A stretch of 46,098 nucleotides of DNA from Actinoplanes xinjiangensis. GTDB taxonomy: Bacteria > Actinomycetota > Actinomycetes > Mycobacteriales > Micromonosporaceae. The translations under genes were made by a program, and so were the position numbers. Location of the stretch: the NCBI RefSeq assembly GCF_003148685.1, contig NZ_QGGR01000030.1, forward strand, positions 70,434 to 116,531, in the 5' to 3' direction. The notes below the pieces were generated by a model. That model searched no databases, was not told where the DNA came from, and was given only the letters and a program-made list of their open reading frames with translations. Shown one piece after another: positions 19,755 to 26,830 of the stretch. Numbering within the stretch: the first letter of the stretch is position 1; each line of letters starts with the position of its first letter.

Positions 19755-20671
19755 GCGCCGGAATGCTGCACCTGCTCTGCCTGCGCGCCGCCGGCCGGAT
19801 CCCCGACGACGAGCTGGCCGAGCTGCGCGTGATGGTCGCCGACGGTGACGAGGTCACCTGTGCCGCCCGTCTTCTCGGGGCCTTCCCGCAGGCGGCGGAG
19901 GAGATCACCGCACTGGCCGGGCTGCTGCCACCCGGCACGCCGCTGCCCGCCCCGGCCGCCGACGACGAACTGGACGCCGCCGTGGCGACGCCCTTCATCC
20001 CGTTCCCCCCGGCCGACCTGCCGTACTACGCGGTGTCGGCTCCCACTGTCGTCGACGAGACCACGGGCGGTGTGGTCGACGACCTCGACCACGCCCTGCT
20101 CGACGTGCTGGACCTCCGGCGTACGACGGGAGTGTGGCGCTGCTGGCGGATCACCGTCGGGCCGGGCGACGAGGCGAGCGCGGTCCGGGTCTACCTGGTC
20201 GAGACGATGGAGTCCGTCGAGGAACTGCCGGCGGTCGCCGTCCGGGGACAGCGGGCGCTCGCGGCCGCCGGTCATGCCGCGCTGGTCGAGGTCTTCCAAC
20301 CGGGCCTGCCGCTGCCGTCCTACCAGTGGGCGGCCCGGTCCCGGGCCGCCCTGATCTGGGCCCCGTGGCCGGCCGGTGAGGTGCGGCTGGCCGCCGACGG
20401 CCCGGCCTCGGTGCCGGTGGACGACGACGACATCCTGCCGCTCGTCACCTATCTGCGGTCGGCGCCCGCCGTGGTGCCCGGCCTGCACACCGACGGCGAG
20501 TGGGTGTGGCCGGCGTCGGCGGCCGACCGGGTGCTCGACGAGGCCGCTCTGACCGATCCTGATCTGCTCAGCCACCTGCGGTCCCGCCTGCGCGAACCGC
20601 ACGACCCGGCGGACGCGGTCGCCGTCCACCGGGCGCTGGCCTCGCTGATCCGGGCCGGAGTGGTCACCTGA
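19751..20671 (+). CDS. Family-A paralog A2, divergent member
   Basis: The 306-residue product starts at the ATG of an ATGA overlap with B3, with GGGAG upstream. It is the most divergent family-A member. The N-terminal 'LRAAGRIPDDELAELRVMVADG', the central 'WRCWRI', 'VYLVETMES', 'LPSYQWAARSRAALIWA' and the C-terminal 'LHTDGEWVWPAS' and 'LLSHLRSRL' are retained, but the 'RVFD', 'GHERLSG' and 'YYLREY' blocks are eroded and an acidic 'VDDDDI' replaces one of them. An insertion after the N-terminal helices ('EEITALAGLLPPGTPLP') is shared with A3, so A2 and A3 form a subgroup. It is probably soluble. No catalytic motif is recognisable. Confidence 0.8.
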   Translation: MSAGMLHLLCLRAAGRIPDDELAELRVMVADGDEVTCAARLLGAFPQAAEEITALAGLLPPGTPLPAPAADDELDAAVATPFIPFPPADLPYYAVSAPTVVDETTGGVVDDLDHALLDVLDLRRTTGVWRCWRITVGPGDEASAVRVYLVETMESVEELPAVAVRGQRALAAAGHAALVEVFQPGLPLPSYQWAARSRAALIWAPWPAGEVRLAADGPASVPVDDDDILPLVTYLRSAPAVVPGLHTDGEWVWPASAADRVLDEAALTDPDLLSHLRSRLREPHDPADAVAVHRALASLIRAGVVT

Positions 20672-21693
20672 TGTCCCCCGGCGACCGGGTCCTGCCGCGC
20701 CTGCATCTGCTTCTGCTCCGGGTGGCGGGCTGGACCTCCGACGACGTCGTCTGCCTGCTGCGTGCCCGGCTCGCCGAGGGCCGGCTCTCCGAGGTCGCCC
20801 GCTCGCTGCTGGGCGCGGTGCTCGCCGACCGGATCCCGATCCGCCCCGAGGACGCCGGGCTGCTCGCCCGCATGCTGCCCGAGGTCCCCGAGATCGCGCT
20901 GCTCGCCGGCGCCGTGCCCGCGAACGGGGCGCTGCGCCCGGCGCACATGTTCGCGCCGGTGCTCGCCCCCGCCCGTACCCCGCCGACGGTTCTGGATCTG
21001 AGCGCCACCGACACGGTGAGCCGAGCGGATCGCGCCGCGCGGGAGGCGCTCGGCCAGGTGACCCACCCCCTCGGCCTGTGGCGTTCCTGGCGGTCCACCG
21101 CCGGCGGCCGGGACGTCCCGGTCTACCTGGTGCACACCGGTGCGGACGCCGCGAGCCTGCCCGGCGCGGCCGACTGGGTGCAGGGCGAGCTGGCCCGCGC
21201 CGGGGTCACCGACCCGCAGGTCGAGGTGTGGGGTCCCGGCGTCGGCCTGCCGCCGTACCAGCGTCTGGCTCTGGGCCGTTCGGCCCTGCTGTGGGCCGCC
21301 GAGCCGGCGCGGCCGGTGACCGTGGCACGGGTCTTCGACTCCTGGGATCCGGTTGCGGGCGGCCGGTTCGACGCCGGTCATCCGCTGCTCGGCGCCGGTG
21401 ACGAGATGGCCCGGGTGCTGGATTATCTGCGGCAGGGGCGGGTGCTGACCACCACCGCCGTCACCGAGCCGGACGTGTTCGATCCCGGCGCCGGTGGGAT
21501 GATCCCGATGACCTTCCGCACCGACGGCACGTGGATCTGGACGGACGCGGTCATCCACTATCTGAACGCCTACGCGCTCAGCCCCGACGAGGACCTTCTC
21601 ACGCACATCCGCGAACGCGACCATGTCTTCACCGAGCCGTCTCCGGTCGCCGAGCACCGCGCCATGGTGGCGCTGACCGCGCCCTCTCCCTAG
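20671..21693 (+). CDS. Family-A paralog A3
   Basis: The 340-residue product starts at an ATG sharing one base with the A2 stop (TGATG). It is the longest family-A member. Its first 100 residues resemble A2 ('LRVAGWTSDDVVCLLRARLAEGRLSEVARSLLG', 'EIALLAGAVP'), while the rest resembles A1 and A4: 'WRSWRSTAGG', 'VYLVHTGADAASLP', 'PPYQRLALGRSALLWA', 'ARVFDSWD', 'IPMTFRTDGTWIWTDAV' and 'LSPDEDLLTHIRERD'. It therefore looks intermediate between the two subgroups. It is the last gene before a strong hairpin and is probably the distal gene of the A1-A3 operon. Confidence 0.85.
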   Translation: MSPGDRVLPRLHLLLLRVAGWTSDDVVCLLRARLAEGRLSEVARSLLGAVLADRIPIRPEDAGLLARMLPEVPEIALLAGAVPANGALRPAHMFAPVLAPARTPPTVLDLSATDTVSRADRAAREALGQVTHPLGLWRSWRSTAGGRDVPVYLVHTGADAASLPGAADWVQGELARAGVTDPQVEVWGPGVGLPPYQRLALGRSALLWAAEPARPVTVARVFDSWDPVAGGRFDAGHPLLGAGDEMARVLDYLRQGRVLTTTAVTEPDVFDPGAGGMIPMTFRTDGTWIWTDAVIHYLNAYALSPDEDLLTHIRERDHVFTEPSPVAEHRAMVALTAPSP

Positions 21694-21729
21694 CCCCAGC
21701 CCTCACCCTCACTCGCGTGAGGCCGGGGC
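21693..21729 (+). terminator. Hairpin terminator after A3, no T tract
   Basis: Immediately after the A3 stop, CCTCAC (21707-21712) pairs with GTGAGG (21717-21722) around TCGC, and an outer GCCCC (21693-21697) pairs with GGGGC (21725-21729). There is no U run, as is common for actinobacterial hairpin terminators. A second hairpin, GGACCG-CTTG-CGGTCC (21742-21757), sits 12 bp further on and has a stable CUUG-type tetraloop. The two together separate A3 from A4. Confidence 0.6.
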
Positions 21730-21803
21730 CGGGTACGAACGGGACCGCTTGCGGTCCGTAGGGGCACAGCGCCGCGCCCGGGTCCGCACGGTCGCGTACC
21801 GGC

Positions 21804-21813
21804 GTGGTCGAAT
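21804..21813 (+). promoter_or_regulatory. GTGGTCGAAT motif directly before A4 start
   Basis: This is the second copy of the 10-mer found at 17121-17130. It lies 6 bp before the A4 ATG, and no Shine-Dalgarno sequence is visible there. The position would fit the -10 region of a leaderless transcript, although the sequence is not a good TANNNT. Its recurrence before the only other family-A gene with its own upstream gap suggests a shared control site. Confidence 0.35.
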
Positions 21814-21819
21814 GCCGGG

Positions 21820-22743
21820 ATGACCGACCAGGACCAGCTCCACACCGCCTTGCTGAACCTCGGCGGCCGGGTCCCCGACGCGATGCTGGCCGAGGCCAGG
21901 CTGCGGCTGGCCGACACCGGCACGGTGTCGCTCCCCGAGCCGGAGAGCACCCTCGAACTGGCGTTCACCTTCTCCGTCTCCCAGCCGGGCAAACGTGCTT
22001 TCGGCGGGCAGGCGCCGCCGCTGACCGATCTGATCGGCCGGGCCGGCCTGATGGAGGAGCCCGACCGGGTGGCGGTACAGACCGTCGCGGGCCTGCCCGG
22101 GGCGGTGGCCCTGTGGCGCAGCTGGCGGATCGCCCCGGACTGGGCTGCGCAGGTGATCCCGCCAGCCGCGGTCTACGTCCTCGAGACGACCGGCTCACCG
22201 GCCACGGCGGCGGCCACGGTGATGCGTGCGCTGGCCACGGCCGGGATCACGGCGCCCCTGGTCGAGGTGTACGTCACCGGGGACAAGCTTCCGCCGTACC
22301 AGGCCGCGGCCCGCAACTCCAGCGCCCTGCTGTGGGCCGACCGGGACACCGAACCGCTCCGGATCGCCCGGGTCTTCGACGTCGTGGACGACGCCGGGGC
22401 CCGGTTCACCGACGGGCACGAGCGCCTGTCCGGTGAGGATCTCGCGCGGGTGGTCGCCTACCTGGACGCGGGCGCCCCGGTACTGGCCACCACGTCGCGT
22501 ACGCCCGACGTGGTGCGACCGGATCGCGGCCCGGTCGTCCCGATGACCTATCGCACCGACGGCCGGTGGCTGTGGCCCGAGTCGGTCGCCTACTACGCCC
22601 GGGAGTACGGTCTGGCGCCGCAGCCGGAGCTCACCGAGCACATCCGGTCGCGGGGCCGCCTGCTCCCGGTGACCGACCCGGCCGACGAGCATCGCGCCCT
22701 GGCCGTGCTGTTCCAGTCGCACGCGATGGTGGCGGTGCCGTGA
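21820..22743 (+). CDS. Family-A paralog A4, coupled to GlcNAc-transferase
   Basis: The 307-residue product is the closest relative of A1. It has 'LHTALLNLGGRVPDAMLAEARLRLADTG', 'WRSWRIAPDW', 'VYVLETTGS', 'PPYQAAARNSSALLWA', 'RIARVFDVVDDAG', 'GHERLSGEDLARVVAYL', 'PDVVRPDRGPVVPMTYRTD', 'RWLWPESVAYYAREYGLAP' and 'ELTEHIRSRGR'. It follows two hairpins and a 126-bp gap, so it probably has its own promoter. Its stop overlaps the GTG of the glycosyltransferase by 4 bp (GTGA), so the two proteins are likely made together. No membrane segment or catalytic motif was recognised. Confidence 0.85.
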   Translation: MTDQDQLHTALLNLGGRVPDAMLAEARLRLADTGTVSLPEPESTLELAFTFSVSQPGKRAFGGQAPPLTDLIGRAGLMEEPDRVAVQTVAGLPGAVALWRSWRIAPDWAAQVIPPAAVYVLETTGSPATAAATVMRALATAGITAPLVEVYVTGDKLPPYQAAARNSSALLWADRDTEPLRIARVFDVVDDAGARFTDGHERLSGEDLARVVAYLDAGAPVLATTSRTPDVVRPDRGPVVPMTYRTDGRWLWPESVAYYAREYGLAPQPELTEHIRSRGRLLPVTDPADEHRALAVLFQSHAMVAVP

Positions 22744-23639
22744 CGATCTTCGTGGCCATCGCGTCGTACCGCGACCGGGAACTGGTCCCGACGGTGCTGG
22801 ACTGTATCGCCAAGGCGGCGAGGCCGGACGAAATCCGCATCGCGGTCTGCTGGCAGCACCTCGGTGACGAGGACATCTCCGCGATCCGGGACCTGCCCCA
22901 GGTCGACATCCAGGAGTACGACGCCAGGGAGAGCCGGGGCGCCTGCTGGGCCCGCGACAAGACGTTCCAGCAGTACCGCGGCGAGGAGTGGCTGCTGCAG
23001 GTGGACAGCCACACCCGGTTCGCGCCGGGCTGGGACGCGCGGATGCTCCGGATGGCGGCCGAGACCGGTGCGGCGAAACCCGTCCTCACCGCGTACCCGG
23101 CCAGTTACGAACCGGATCAGGAGTTCACCGGCGAAGGGCAACCGGCCGAGATCATCGTCAACGACTGGACGGCTTTCGGGATACCCATGTTCGGTCAGCG
23201 CCTGATCGATGGCGCGGCACCGGGTGTGCCACCCAAACCCGCGAACTTCCTGGCCGCCGGTTTCCTCTTCGCACCGGGCTCCTTCACCGTCGAGGTCCCC
23301 TACGACCCGAACATCTACTTCCACGGCGAGGAGATCACCCTCGCGCTGCGGGCTTTCACCCGGGGTTATGACCTGTTCCACCCGACCGAGGTGCTGACCT
23401 GGCACTACTACATCCGCGAGGACAGGCCACGGCACTGGAGCGACCATGCCGCCGAGGACTGGGCCCGGCTCGAGGAGCTGAGCCGCCGGAGGGTGCTCTA
23501 CATGCTGCACACGCCACCGGTCGATCGGCTCGGCATCGGCACGGTGCGCACCCTGCAGCAGTTCGTCGAACATTCCGGGTGCAACTTCGTCCGGCGTACG
23601 TGGACCGACACCCTCACACAGGAGCTGGTGCTGCTCTGA
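22740..23639 (+). CDS. Skp1-type GlcNAc-transferase (GT60-like family, PF11397)
   Basis: The 299-residue product starts at a GTG overlapping the A4 stop; the true start follows from the alignment-like opening 'TIFVAIASYRDRELVPTVLDCI', the first beta strand of a GT-A fold. Family hallmarks in order: 'IRIAVCWQH', 'ESRGACWARDKTFQQY', the metal/nucleotide-sugar motif 'LQVDSHTRFAPGWD', 'AAGFLFAPGSF', 'FHGEEITLALRAFTRGYD' and a late 'WHYYIREDRPRHW'. This pattern is that of the cytoplasmic UDP-GlcNAc:polypeptide GlcNAc-transferase that modifies hydroxyproline on Dictyostelium Skp1 (Gnt1). No signal or membrane anchor is present, so it should act in the cytoplasm. In bacteria its acceptor is unknown; the neighbouring giant or family-A/B proteins are natural candidates (inference). 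Confidence 0.88.
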   Translation: MTIFVAIASYRDRELVPTVLDCIAKAARPDEIRIAVCWQHLGDEDISAIRDLPQVDIQEYDARESRGACWARDKTFQQYRGEEWLLQVDSHTRFAPGWDARMLRMAAETGAAKPVLTAYPASYEPDQEFTGEGQPAEIIVNDWTAFGIPMFGQRLIDGAAPGVPPKPANFLAAGFLFAPGSFTVEVPYDPNIYFHGEEITLALRAFTRGYDLFHPTEVLTWHYYIREDRPRHWSDHAAEDWARLEELSRRRVLYMLHTPPVDRLGIGTVRTLQQFVEHSGCNFVRRTWTDTLTQELVLL

Positions 23640-23845
23640 CAAGGCACGGGTGATCGGCCGGCGCAGATTCCTGGGCCCCGATGGACGGACCGCCCGCACA
23701 CAGGTCCGGCGACCGCTTCCAGGCCGGCGCCGTTCGTGAAGGCGATCCTGGTGGCGCAGGCATGCCAGGCGCATCCCGTCGTGGTGAAGCGCGTACTCAT
23801 GCCGCTTGAACAGCCTGGATGACATTCTCGGCACCTGCAGGCCTG
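23640..23845. other. Convergent intergenic region with hairpin
   Basis: These 206 bp lie between the stops of the plus-strand GlcNAc-transferase and the minus-strand DyP peroxidase. CGGACC (23686-23691) and GGTCCG (23703-23708) form a 6-bp stem with an 11-nt loop, a possible bidirectional terminator. Short reading frames here match nothing I recognise. Confidence 0.4.
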
Positions 23846-24877
23846 TCAGCCGATGAGTGCCCGGACGCCGGCCGGTGGCAGGACGAAGAAATAGCCGCCG
23901 CCGAACGGCAGCAGATACCGCTCCATCGCCTCGCCGGCGAGGCGGCGCTGGATCGTGGTGAAGCCCTTCTCCACGTCCCGCTGGTAGCAGATGAAGATCT
24001 GGCCGGTGTTCTCCGCGGACAGCCGGTAGGTGTAGCCGTGCCGCAGGATGCGGTGGGCCATGCTGTCCGGCGTTCTCGGGTTCGCCAGGCGGATGTGGGC
24101 GTCGACGGCGATCGCCTCGCCGTCGAGGTCGGGTTCGTCGGTCTGTCGTTGCCCGCTCAGGGGAGCTCCGGTGTCCTTGTACCGGCCGATCACGCGCTCC
24201 TGCTCGGCGACCGGATCGGAGTCCCAGGTCGGCATCGCCATCTGGATGAGCCGGACCACTTGATAGGTGCCGCCGGTGCACCAGGCGGGTTCGCCGTCGC
24301 CGGGCTGCACCCAGATCAGGTCTCCCATCAGCTGCCGGTCGGCGGCATCCGGGTTGCCGAGGCCTTCCTGGAAACCGAACGCGTTACGGATGCCGGGTCC
24401 GGGCGCGCTCGGGTGGGAGCCCTCGATGCTCCATCGCCGTCGCAGGCCCGGCACGGAGGGGCGGGCCGGCCCGCGCAGCTGCTCGAGGTCGTCGGCGACA
24501 GCCTGGACGAGCAGATCGCCGTGGCACCACTGTGGGTCGGGCACGTCGGCCCGGAAGGCCGGCATCTCGCTGAGCAGCCGGGGCCTGTCGATCGGGAACC
24601 GGCCGTCGAACAGCGACGCCCCTACCGCGATCGTGGCGGCCGTGCCGCGCAGGCGTTCCTCGAGGGCGGACAGTGGCGCCGCCAGTTCGGCGGCGGTGAC
24701 GTCGTACGCGGTCAGGACCGCGGCCCGGCGGACGGGCGCGACCACGACGGGGTTGCCGGTGAGCACGCTGGGGGCGGTCTGCACGGGTGGAGGAGCGGGA
24801 TCGGAGCAGCCGGTCAGGCCGGCCGCCGCGCTCGTGAGCCCGGCGGCCAGCACTGTCCGGCGACGGGGGCCGGTCAT
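23846..24877 (-). CDS. Secreted DyP-type heme peroxidase, Tat-dependent
   Basis: The 343-residue protein starts at the ATG of an ATGA overlap with the upstream protease stop. The N-terminus 'MTGPRRRTVLAAGLTSAAAGLTGC' combines a Tat signal (paired Arg before a hydrophobic stretch) with a lipobox-like end (LTGC), so it is exported folded, perhaps as a lipoprotein. DyP features are the 'FGFQEGLGNP' loop, 'VDAHIRLANPR' with the proximal heme ligand His261, 'ILRHGYTY', 'GQIFICYQRD' and a C-terminal 'GGGYFFVLPP'. DyP enzymes use heme and peroxide to oxidise dyes, phenolics and proteins outside the cell. Notably the usual GxxDG distal Asp is Glu171 here (codon at 24365-24367). It is the last gene of the RHS-protease operon. 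Confidence 0.92.
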   Translation of the reverse strand: MTGPRRRTVLAAGLTSAAAGLTGCSDPAPPPVQTAPSVLTGNPVVVAPVRRAAVLTAYDVTAAELAAPLSALEERLRGTAATIAVGASLFDGRFPIDRPRLLSEMPAFRADVPDPQWCHGDLLVQAVADDLEQLRGPARPSVPGLRRRWSIEGSHPSAPGPGIRNAFGFQEGLGNPDAADRQLMGDLIWVQPGDGEPAWCTGGTYQVVRLIQMAMPTWDSDPVAEQERVIGRYKDTGAPLSGQRQTDEPDLDGEAIAVDAHIRLANPRTPDSMAHRILRHGYTYRLSAENTGQIFICYQRDVEKGFTTIQRRLAGEAMERYLLPFGGGYFFVLPPAGVRALIG

Positions 24878-26118
24878 CGGCGGCGGAGGCTCTCGACCGG
24901 TGGATGCTCGACGTGGAGCAGCCGGTTCGGTGAGCCGAGAAGCGTGTCCGCGCGCAGCGCACCGGGAGTGGCGCCGGCGGTCAGCGCGGCGGCCACCTGG
25001 GCCGGCGTCAGTGTCGGCTGGTCGGCGAGCAGCAGTGCAGCAGCCCCGGCGACGTGCGGTGCCGCCATGGAAGTGCCTTTGAGGACGCGCGTGGCGTTGT
25101 CGGTGGCGTTGTGGGCCGACCGGATCTCCTGGCCGGGGGCGAACAGGTCGACGCACGTGCCGTAGTCCGAGCCGGACTGGGTGCCACCCCAGCCGGTCGC
25201 GCGCTCCCCGATCGAGTTGCTCGCCCCGACGGTGATCGCGCCGGGCACCGCCGCCGGGCTGTAGTCGCAGGCGTTGGCGTTCCAGTTGCCGGCCGCCACG
25301 ACATAGGTGAAGCCGGCGTTGATCGAGTTGGTGACAGCGGTGTCCAGTGCGGTGGAACGCGAGCCGCCCAGGCTCATGTTGACCACCGCGGGGTGGACGC
25401 CGTTCTGCGTGATCCAGTCCACGCCGGCGATGATCTCGCTGTAGAGGCCCGCGTTGTTGCAGCCGAGCACCCGCACCGAGACCAGGGACACCCGTGAGGC
25501 GATGCCGAACGTGGCTCCGCCCACCGTGCCGGCCACGTGGGTGCCGTGCCCGTCGACGTTGCAGTCCTGGCCGTTCCAGCCGTCCTGCACGGTGTCCGCG
25601 CCGATGGTGGCGCGCCCGCCGAACTGGCTGTGCGTGGTGCGGATGCCGGTGTCCATGACGTAGGCGGTCACACCGCTGCCCGCCGAGTCCGGATAGCTGT
25701 ACATGTCGTCCAGCACGGACGAGCGCTGGTCGACCAGGTCGAGGTTCCACAACGGGTACGGCCGCGACGTCGTCCCGTACGCGACGGCGTCGGCCTCGAC
25801 CCGGGCCACCCGGGGGTCGGCCGCGAGCCGGCGGGCCTGCGTCTCGGTCGCCCGCAGCGCGAAGCCGTGCAGAGCCGTGCCGTACGAGTGGACGACCTCC
25901 CCGCCGTACCGGTCAGTGACCGAGTCCGACGCGAGGGCCGCGGGTCCCGCATCGTCCTTGAGCGTGACGATGTAGCGGTCCTTGACGGCCCCTCCGGCCG
26001 GCACGTACACCGGGCCGGTCAAGGGCGCCGCCGCCGCGCTGCCGGCAGCACCGGTCAGCGTGACGGCGACCGCGGCAGCGAGCACCGTTCCGGCGAGTCG
26101 CCGGGTACGTCTTCCCAT
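24874..26118 (-). CDS. Secreted subtilisin-family serine protease (S8, proteinase K-like)
   Basis: The 414-residue preproprotein was assigned the ATG at 26118 because GGGGGAGGA lies just upstream; another ATG at 26133 lies within that ribosome site. Order: signal peptide (1 to about 32, ending in A-A-A-A), I9 inhibitor propeptide ('DRYIVTLKDD' to 'RVARVEADA', about 47-112), and the catalytic domain with Asp156 (VMDTGI), His191 (DGHGTHVAG), oxyanion Asn278 (AAGN) and Ser350 (GTSMAAPHVAG). Cysteines at 186, 220, 284 and 322 suggest disulfides as in proteinase K relatives. The length fits the family, with no extra C-terminal domain. It lies 29 bp after the candidate immunity gene and overlaps DyP by 4 bp. 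It may cleave the RHS protein or other exported partners (inference). Confidence 0.93.
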   Translation of the reverse strand: MGRRTRRLAGTVLAAAVAVTLTGAAGSAAAAPLTGPVYVPAGGAVKDRYIVTLKDDAGPAALASDSVTDRYGGEVVHSYGTALHGFALRATETQARRLAADPRVARVEADAVAYGTTSRPYPLWNLDLVDQRSSVLDDMYSYPDSAGSGVTAYVMDTGIRTTHSQFGGRATIGADTVQDGWNGQDCNVDGHGTHVAGTVGGATFGIASRVSLVSVRVLGCNNAGLYSEIIAGVDWITQNGVHPAVVNMSLGGSRSTALDTAVTNSINAGFTYVVAAGNWNANACDYSPAAVPGAITVGASNSIGERATGWGGTQSGSDYGTCVDLFAPGQEIRSAHNATDNATRVLKGTSMAAPHVAGAAALLLADQPTLTPAQVAAALTAGATPGALRADTLLGSPNRLLHVEHPPVESLRRR

Positions 26119-26147
26119 CGTGTCCTCCCCCATGTGCGTACTCGTGG

Positions 26148-26477
26148 TCAGCGCTCGCCGACGGTGAAGCCGGCGCACCAGAAGGAGGCGATCCCGTACT
26201 CGGGGTCGGTGACCCGCCAGCGCAGGTCCTCCCAGCCGTCCGCGGCCATGTCGACGATCTGGAGCCCGAGCGGCAGGTCGCCGGCCTCCTGGTGGAACTC
26301 GAGCCCGGTGACTCCGGTGAAGCGGAGCACCGGTGCCTCTCCTGCCCCGGGGGCGGTGGCCCGCGCCTGGATGGACAGGCGCAGGCCGTCGGCGGCGTTG
26401 TCGATCTCGACCCGCCCGATCACCCACGCGGCGCGGGCGAGCAGGGCGTCGTAGGCCGCCAGTGGATCGATGGTCAT
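26148..26477 (-). CDS. Small protein after RHS gene, candidate immunity protein
   Basis: The 109-residue product starts at an ATG overlapping the RHS stop (ATGA), the arrangement expected of a toxin/immunity pair. Its first 30 residues are helical ('PLAAYDALLARAAWVIGRVEI') and the rest alternates short strands ('LRLSIQARA', 'APVLRFTGVTGLEF', 'LGLQIVDMA', 'DLRWRVTD', 'IASFWCAGFTVGER'). There is no signal peptide, so it is cytosolic, as an immunity protein would be. It matches no family I can name, and the immunity role is inferred from position, size and coupling. Only 29 bp separate it from the protease gene. Confidence 0.8.
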   Translation of the reverse strand: MTIDPLAAYDALLARAAWVIGRVEIDNAADGLRLSIQARATAPGAGEAPVLRFTGVTGLEFHQEAGDLPLGLQIVDMAADGWEDLRWRVTDPEYGIASFWCAGFTVGER

Positions 26478-26830
26478 GGCGTGAACTCTCCCGGTACGTG
26501 TTTCTCGATCTCGTGGCCGTTCTTTCCGGGGCCGTACACGAACCGGTGGTAATGGGTGTCCGGGATGCCCTGGCCCGGCAGTCCGGCGTTGTAGTCGGTG
26601 CGCCCGATGAGCCGGCCGTACTGATCGTAATGAGCGGTCCACGGTTCCTGCCGTTCCCCGCCGGGGCCACGGTTGTTGTTGTAGGTGCCCTCGATGATCC
26701 GGGTGCCCGGTGTCGTCTGTTTCGGCGCCTTGAAGCCCTTGTCCAGCAGGTAGTAGCCGGGGATGTAGCCGTCGTCGCCGGTGCCCCCGGAGCCACCGCC
26801 CGGGTTGGCCGGCTTCTCGCCGGTGGGGTC
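26474..26830 (-). other. Variable C-terminal toxin tip of the RHS protein
   Basis: After the conserved DPTG that ends the RHS core, a Gly-rich linker leads to about 100 residues containing 'PGTRIIEGTYNNN', 'EPWTAHYDQYGRLIGRTDYN' and 'HYHRFVYGPGKNGHEIEKH'. The spaced His, Arg, Asp and Tyr residues look catalytic. From memory the pattern resembles polymorphic toxin type 24 (Ntox24, a predicted nuclease); that identification is unverified. Confidence 0.45.
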
